NCBI RefSeq assembly: GCF_048544455.1
Contig: NC_133531.1
Coordinates: 64,518,099 to 64,582,098 of the forward strand
DNA: 64,000 nt
DNA from: Silene latifolia
Taxonomy: Eukaryota; Streptophyta; Magnoliopsida; Caryophyllales; Caryophyllaceae
Reading direction: 5' to 3'
This document shows positions 58,600 to 64,000 of this stretch, piece by piece; positions within the stretch are counted from its first letter, which is position 1; the number at the start of each line of letters is the position of its first letter. Position numbers and translations under genes: made by a program. Under the pieces are notes generated by a model, which searched no databases, had not been told where the DNA came from, and saw nothing but the letters and a program-made list of their open reading frames with translations.

Positions 58600-59485
58600 C
58601 AACTCCAATCATATACACACGGGCCAAACTGCAGACGGAAAATCATACCACAAAAGACACACTAAACTAGCTTGACTAGGCAGGCTCAGTTTGGGATGTA
58701 GCTAATGGGTCAAAAGGCAAGTTTTGGCTTAAGTAGAGCTAAATGGGTGAAAAATATAAGGAAAAGGAAAATTTGCAAGCACCTCCCTGCATGTGACATC
58801 GACCACAAACCCGAATGTGTCATTTGACAAAAAATTGAATGTCATAAAAGTGCAAAAATGATGAACATGCTATGCAAGGAGTACTACTCTCAATTCCTAA
58901 TGAACTGGTCATGAATGTCACCAGTTATGGGCTCTAAACCTCAGAAATTGTAAAGTAGGTTGCCAATTTATCAGTCAAGTCTAAACGATCGACTATATTT
59001 GAACAAAAACTCGTAGACTATGCGTATGACAAAGCTAATAACTATCAACAGAAGTGCAAGGCTCAAGTAAAAATGACAAGTTATAGTGCAGTTTCATCAC
59101 GGAAATCAACCGTTTCGACTCGACCTATATGCAAAGATAAACGTGAATATTTTTTGAATTTTTGAAAATTTTCTAATTTTTTTGATTTTTGATTTTTTAT
59201 GAAATAAATAAACAATGCAAGCTGAAATAAATAAACGTGAATGCAAAACAAATGCAAATGCAGACTCAAAAGGATGAAATACCCTCCCCAAACCAAAACG
59301 GACAACGCCCTCGTTGTCCTCCAGCATACACCAGCAGATATATACAGGGGAACGAGAATATACAACCAATAAAGAATAAAAAGAATAAAATAAATAGGAG
59401 ACAAAAATAAAAGAGTGAGATGTACATACAAAACACGAACTTCCCCAAACCAGCCAGAAAACTGGGGAAGTGAGTAGACCAGCAG
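58600..59485 (-). other. 3' non-coding end of Athila-like element 2
   Basis: On the sense strand an inverted repeat GGACAACG/CGTTGTCC with loop AGGG (59300-59319) is followed by GTTTTGGTTTGGGGAGGG, a PPT-like tract. ORFs 59081-59448 in this region overlap one another and are rejected. Confidence 0.6.
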
Positions 59486-61428
59486 CTACTCGCCAGCCTC
59501 CTCGTCGCTGTCGCGCACGTCCTCTACCGTCACTGTGAAGTTCGGGTCCACCTCCCGCTCTCTCCTCCTCCTCTGCTCAGCTCGAGCTCTCTCCGCTGCT
59601 GCCGCCGCGTCCTCGTCATCCTCCTCCTCCTCCTCAGCAGACTCCGGGTACCCCTCAGCTGGGTACCGGTAAAAGGAAGGGTGTGGCCGACCCTCTGGGA
59701 TCGGACGGTGTCGTCGCATGTGATACTCGTATAAAGGGAACAAAGTCAAAGCAATGTCCCGCTCCATACGAGCCTGTCTCTCTGCAATCTCAACTAACAA
59801 ACCGTCACGGCGCCCTTGGTTCATGACCGAGGACGCCTCAAAGGGTGGTGGAGGTACGAAATTAGCCGGTAGGACCAGCTGTGCCTGTGTCTGGGTCTGG
59901 TCGGCAGGTGCGGGAGTAGGAGTAGGGATCGGGATGGGTGTAGGAGTGGCCGTGGAAGGCTGGCCGCTCCCAAAAGGTGTGGACCCCTCTCCAGTCTCAA
60001 GTCTTCACCGCTTCTTAGCGGCGGGTAAAGTGGTAGGTGGTCGGACCTGGAGGTGGTAGTCAGGCAGTGGTGGAAGTCGGGCGCCCCGTGCGATAGTAGG
60101 CAAAGGGGCTAGATGGGGGAGAGTGGTGCAAGGTAAGTCCACGGACAAGGAACCGTCTATCTTCCATGTCCGGTAGTCTGTGGTCAGCCAATGCTGAGAG
60201 TGCATGGCATCTAGACTTAGAAACCTCTCTTCCTCGAGGTACGGTAAGTCATGAGGCCATACAGGGGAAAGGGAACGGGCAAGAATGGTGGTTATGCCAC
60301 CGCAGACAATAGATCCCGTGACCTTCTCCCCCTGGGCCTGGAAGTACTGGGCGGTCAGATAGGCAATGTTGAAGGTGAAAGGACCCTCGCAGTCAATGTT
60401 CAGGTAACCGCCTAGGATGGAGAGCTCGTTATTGTTGATGTTGTTTGGCTCTGTACGGCCAAAAATGGTGCTCCCCATCAGTCTAAGAAAGTAACGAGCA
60501 GGGGAAGGTGGACCTGTGCGAGCTTTCGCTCGGGAAAGGTGGTATGGGCCAAGGTCCGCCAAAGCTGACGAATGACCTTCCTAGGGGCAGCAGTGTCGCC
60601 CTTAAAGGAAAGGTCGAGTCTGGTACCAAACTCCTTCAAAGTCATCGAAAAAGTCCGATTGAACAACCGGAATGACACGGTACGTGTAGTGGGGGCAGCG
60701 TCATGTGCCCCGGAGGAGAAGGTGAAGGAGCTGAGGAACTCAAGACTCAGCTCCAGAAAAGTGTGGCCACTCATAGTGATGAGTCCGGCCATCCCCGTGC
60801 CCCGTAAAAGCTCACAAACTGACTCGTAGAAGCCGAGTCTCTCAAGTGCCGGTTTATCTAAGAACCGGGTAGGTAAAAACTCACAGCCAACGAGGTTATA
60901 AAACCTCTTACGATGTATACCGTTAACGAAAATTACCTGCGGGTACTCTAGGTGGGAGTCGAGGGAGTCGTCCCCTCGGATGGTAACTGTGCCACCAGAA
61001 GCAGTAGAAGTAGAAGTAGCAGGAGCTGGTGTAGCACGAGCACGTCCACGACCTCGGCCCCAGCCTCTAGAACCCGAAGTAGAAGCCCGTCCAGTGACGG
61101 TGCGAGGAACTAGGGCCGCTCTAAAGGCAGCTACAGCTGCAGGTGAGTCCGTCGTGACTGAAGTAGAGGCTGTGGCTGCTCTGACCACCACTGAAGAAGA
61201 AAGACTAGCAGCAGTGCTAGCAGTGGTGGTGGCTGTGACTAAGGTAGCAGCTGAAACAGAGCAAGCAGCAGTGCTAGCAGGCGTAATAACTGTACCGGCA
61301 GCAGAGACTAAGAACACAGGGGATGCGGTACTAACAGAAGTGGAGGCGGTGGTAACAGCAGGGACCACCGTCTCAGGTAAGGATGGACTAGAAGTCTGGC
61401 TAGTGGAGGGCGGTGAGCTAGAATCCAT
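59486..61428 (-). pseudogene. Extra ORF (Athila ORF-1-like) of element 2, broken
   Basis: Starts at ATG 61428 (MDSSSPPSTSQ). A long Ser/Thr/Ala-rich N-terminus is followed by a Gly/Arg stretch (GRGRGRARA, near 61050), then a folded region with PALERLGFYESVCELLRGTGM and VSFRLFNRTFSMTLKEFGT. This matches the domain in the position-equivalent Athila ORF. A frameshift in the overlap 60478-60562 moves reading to frame 60562-60005. A TGA at about 60005-60007 (compatible with CGA) precedes an in-frame Pro/Thr-rich linker, then a tail with an acidic run (EEEEEDDEDAAAAAERARA) ending at 59486. Probable nucleic-acid or structural role; not demonstrated. Confidence 0.75.
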
Positions 61429-62783
61429 CCTGAATAAAAAGGGCAGGGGAATTGATAAGAAAATAGCAGCTAAACAGCATGAAAATAGCATGAAATCGGC
61501 ATGAAAATTCCCCTAACCAGTCGAAAAATTCGACCATCGGCACATAAATTCCCAACTTTCCTCAAAAATTTCGAATAAAAGCATGTAAACAGCGATTGGG
61601 GAAGGTAGCAGATTACAGCAGCAACAATTTACGCAACAATGTAGATAAATTGAGCAAGTGACAGCAGCAAAACCTGGTGACAGTCGAGAATTTCGACTGA
61701 AATTTGCCCTAATCGCAAATTTCTCACAAAAATTCGAATTTAACAAGCAAAAATCAACGAGGGATGGGAGTTAAGCATCAAGTAGTGTAAATTAAACATT
61801 GAATCGAAATTTTAGTTGAAAATTTCGACCCAAAACTGAAATCGAAACCCTAATTCCTAATACACTTCATAAAAGGCATAATTAATGAAATTATAATGCA
61901 ATGAGGTGTAGGAATTACTTACTTGATGCTAGAGATCCTACAAATTGCAATTAATCGACAAAGAGCAAGCAGAAAAGGCAATTTTTAATCGAAAAAAAAA
62001 CGCAAACCCTAATCTCACTAATAAACCGTGTAAAACAGCACAGATCAAGGGGAAAACAGAGGGCTTTGAACGATTCATTAACAAAGAGCAAAATGTAGGT
62101 GATGAATTTGGTAAATGGGTAAGAAAATGGAGGAAGTTTTGGGGTTTTTGATCGCAAAAGGGAAGGGCTTTCGAAAAATTGGGGGTTAAATGAAATAACA
62201 ATGAAAAAGAAAGGAGTTAAAGAAAACTCCCTGCGCGTCATTTCCCATTTCACTCGATCGAGTGGTTTAGAACTGCTCGATCGAGGACTCTATGGATCCA
62301 TCTACTCGTTCGAGTAAAAATTTACTCGATTGAGAACTCCCCTTTTCAGCTTTACTCTATCGACTAAAATGGAATCACTTGATGGAACACATTTCACTCG
62401 ATCGAGTACAAAAAGTACTCGATCGAGCTCTTTTCCTCGTGTAAGCTCTTGAATTCGCCATTCTTCCTTTGAATTTGCGTAAAATTCCTCAAACCTGCAT
62501 AGAAACACTCGCAAAAGTATCCCAAAATACCAAATACGCAAAGTAACAGTCTATAGTCTCTAATCTACGCTAAAAAAATGTTTAAATTCTAATTGTCCTA
62601 ATTAAAAGCAATAAAAAAAATCCAACGGAAAATTCAAAAATTGTTTATACAAGTTGGTACACGGGGCATTTCCCCGCTCACTTCCCAAGGCAATTCAGTA
62701 GCCCCTTGGAGGGCTCCTGATTGGAGAACGTCATCTCAGCAATATTAATCGTCCTCAGTTTCCACGAGCTTGGACTTGATTCG
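61429..62783 (-). other. Spacer with palindrome array between protease and extra ORF
   Basis: Non-coding. CTCGATCGAG-type palindromes, some degenerate, start at 62253, 62276, 62305, 62325, 62355, 62378, 62397 and 62418. ORFs 61513-61746 and 61938-62253 have no domain. Confidence 0.65.
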
Positions 62784-64000
62784 TTAGGAGGAGAATAGTT
62801 GATCCACATAGGCGCGAACTTTTCTCGTCCTTACTCCTTTCTCACCGGCTTTAACATCGTCACTCCCACTTTGACTGACATTAATTGCACAATGCCCTTT
62901 GACAGCTCCTGCAATATTTTCATCTGTACCTGAAGCAAGGAAAACAGACGAACTTTCCTCCTTTTTGCTCTCAACCTGAGGCGGAGGGGTCACAATAGCA
63001 GCGCAATGTTCCAAATTCTCATTTGGAGTGTCAATAATAGGGTCAATAGAAGAGAGGGCATTGCAAGGCTGAGCTTGCATGGGAGCCTTCCGGAACTTAG
63101 ACTGATGGAAAATCAATTCCTCATCCCCAACCTGAAAAGTCAATGTCTTGCCCCCGACATCTATTACTTCTCGGGCAGTAAATAAAAATGGTCTCCCTAA
63201 AATAATAGGGGTATGTGCATCTTCGGGGATGTCAAGTACAACAAAGTCAATGGGAATAAAGAACCTCCCGATCTTAACAGGTATGTCTTCTATTACACCT
63301 AGTGGCCGTGATATGCTACGGTCGGCCATCTGAACAGTTATGTTTGTGCAATTAAACTTTGTCAAACTAAGTCTCTTAGCCAGAGACAGCGGTAAGACAC
63401 TCACGCTAGCGCCAAGATCGCATAACGCGTTATCAATCAAATGGGTACCAATATGACACGGAATTGAGAAACTACCCGAGTCTGACTGTTTGGGAGGTAA
63501 CATATTCTGAACTAGGGCCGTCCCTACCTCGGTCAAAGCTACCGTCTCATGGTCGTTAATATGCCTCTTATGCGATAAAATTTCCTTCATGAATTTAAGG
63601 TAAGAGGGTACCTGTGTCAGCAGTTCGGCGAATGACAGAGTGACCTGCAAGCTCTTCAGAAATTCAGTAAATTTGCCGAATTGTTGATTAGCTTTAGTAC
63701 TTTGCAAACGCCTCGGGAAGGGAACCGTGATGGGTATCTCGAGTCCCTTGTTCCTCTCTTCCAACGTGTCAGCCGGATCAAGCTCCAAGTCCTTTGGACG
63801 CTTCTTTCCTCTCGAACGAGGTCTTTCAGGTGATTTTTCACTCGATCGAGCACTAGCAGGCTCTCGATCAAGCTGTCCTTTATCTAAGCTACTCGATCGA
63901 CCAGAAATAATAATCGATCGAGCTGTTTCTTCAATAAAATCACTCGATCGAGTAGAAGTTTCACTCGATCGAGCAGCTCCTTTTTCCTGTTCACTCGATC
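62784..64000 (-). CDS. Gag-protease ORF of element 2 (5'-partial, still open)
   Basis: Open from the window edge to the stop at 62784, about 405 codons. The N-terminal visible part (64000-63790) is a linker built of R-S-S tripeptides encoded by CTCGATCGAG palindromes, then RGKKRPKDLELDPADT. Next come the conserved KFMKEILSHKR block of Athila/Tat gag-pol and a retropepsin domain: SFSIPCHIG, active site LCDLGASVSVLPL (DLGAS), QMADRSISRPLGVIEDI and IILGRPFLFTA. The C-terminal tail is hydrophilic. It ends without RT. An intact protease frame in an element lacking polymerase suggests recent activity by trans-mobilisation (inference). Confidence 0.85.
   Translation of the reverse strand, partial: SSEQEKGAARSSETSTRSSDFIEETARSIIISGRSSSLDKGQLDREPASARSSEKSPERPRSRGKKRPKDLELDPADTLEERNKGLEIPITVPFPRRLQSTKANQQFGKFTEFLKSLQVTLSFAELLTQVPSYLKFMKEILSHKRHINDHETVALTEVGTALVQNMLPPKQSDSGSFSIPCHIGTHLIDNALCDLGASVSVLPLSLAKRLSLTKFNCTNITVQMADRSISRPLGVIEDIPVKIGRFFIPIDFVVLDIPEDAHTPIILGRPFLFTAREVIDVGGKTLTFQVGDEELIFHQSKFRKAPMQAQPCNALSSIDPIIDTPNENLEHCAAIVTPPPQVESKKEESSSVFLASGTDENIAGAVKGHCAINVSQSGSDDVKAGEKGVRTRKVRAYVDQLFSS
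63841..64000 (-). repeat. In-frame coding palindrome array
   Basis: CTCGATCGAG-type units start at 63841, 63863, 63892, 63913, 63943, 63964 and 63994 (spacing 22, 29, 21, 30, 21, 30). In the gag-protease frame each intact unit reads x-R-S-S. Confidence 0.85.

Larger units (their letters stand above)
58600..64000 (-). mobile_element. Athila-like element 2 (non-autonomous), minus strand, 5' end outside window
   Basis: From right to left: gag-protease frame (64000-62784), 1.36 kb of spacer, extra ORF (61428-59486), and a 3' non-coding end with hairpin and purine tract (59282-59319). No RT, RNase H or integrase lies between protease and the extra ORF, unlike Athila-1. LTRs are not delimited. The left limit is approximate. 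Confidence 0.75.

Noticed and set aside
58416..58670. Phe-rich membrane-like ORF
   Set aside because: Translation of a T/C homopolymer-rich tract.
60980..61504. 174-codon plus-strand Val/Ala/Glu-rich ORF
   Set aside because: Antisense of the Ser/Thr/Ala-rich N-terminus of the extra ORF; composition explains it.

Overview
The window looks like a repeat-dominated stretch of a flowering-plant (eudicot) nuclear genome. Evidence: spliced genes with GT-AG introns, Ty1/copia and Ty3/gypsy LTR retrotransposons primed by initiator tRNA-Met, Stowaway, Tourist and Mutator-like MITEs, Helitrons and a LINE remnant. The recurrent ACTCCGTAT-type strings remind me of Caryophyllales genomes; that is an inference, not a proven assignment. 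Only one host gene looks intact: a seven-exon MATE-family transporter at about 17.3-20.7 kb (minus strand).

Layout. 1-6995: large non-autonomous LTR element (LARD-1) with 3.5-kb LTRs and no gag-pol; its 5' LTR starts outside the window. 6996-13098: heavily eroded copia element (plus) that LARD-1 entered. 13099-14333: gypsy-like LTR plus gag remnant (minus). 14334-15165: chromovirus protease remnant (plus) split by a Stowaway MITE. 15166-22070: the MATE gene, with a LINE fragment and a MITE in its introns, and further MITEs and a Helitron end upstream. 22071-47165: an Athila-like gypsy element (minus; gag, PR, RT-RH, IN, extra ORF), interrupted by a nearly complete copia element (22477-31743, TSD GGTCC) and by a second LARD (LARD-2, 38195-45527, TSD GCTTG). 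47166-54311: AT-rich DNA with MITEs, Helitron ends arranged head to tail and exons resembling replication protein A. 54312-57225: an LTR fragment, then the 3' LTR and integrase/chromodomain end of a Tekay-like chromovirus (minus). 57226-64000: a MITE and a second Athila-like element (minus) that keeps gag-PR and the extra ORF but has no RT or integrase between them.

Two cross-element structures stand out. First, the gypsy-type elements carry arrays of short inverted repeats built on CTCG...CGAG. They are spaced by about 20-21, 30-31 or 34 bp, close to whole DNA helical turns, and occur in LTRs, UTRs and in frame inside coding linkers; arms and loops differ between families. Second, a short hairpin with an all-purine loop lies upstream of the polypurine tract in every gypsy 3' end seen here. 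In the chromovirus/LARD cases it ends exactly 18 nt before the LTR, and its arms covary between families. I do not know of a description of either as a shared module. Most retroelement genes are broken by nonsense codons compatible with C-to-T change, by frameshifts and by loss of catalytic residues.
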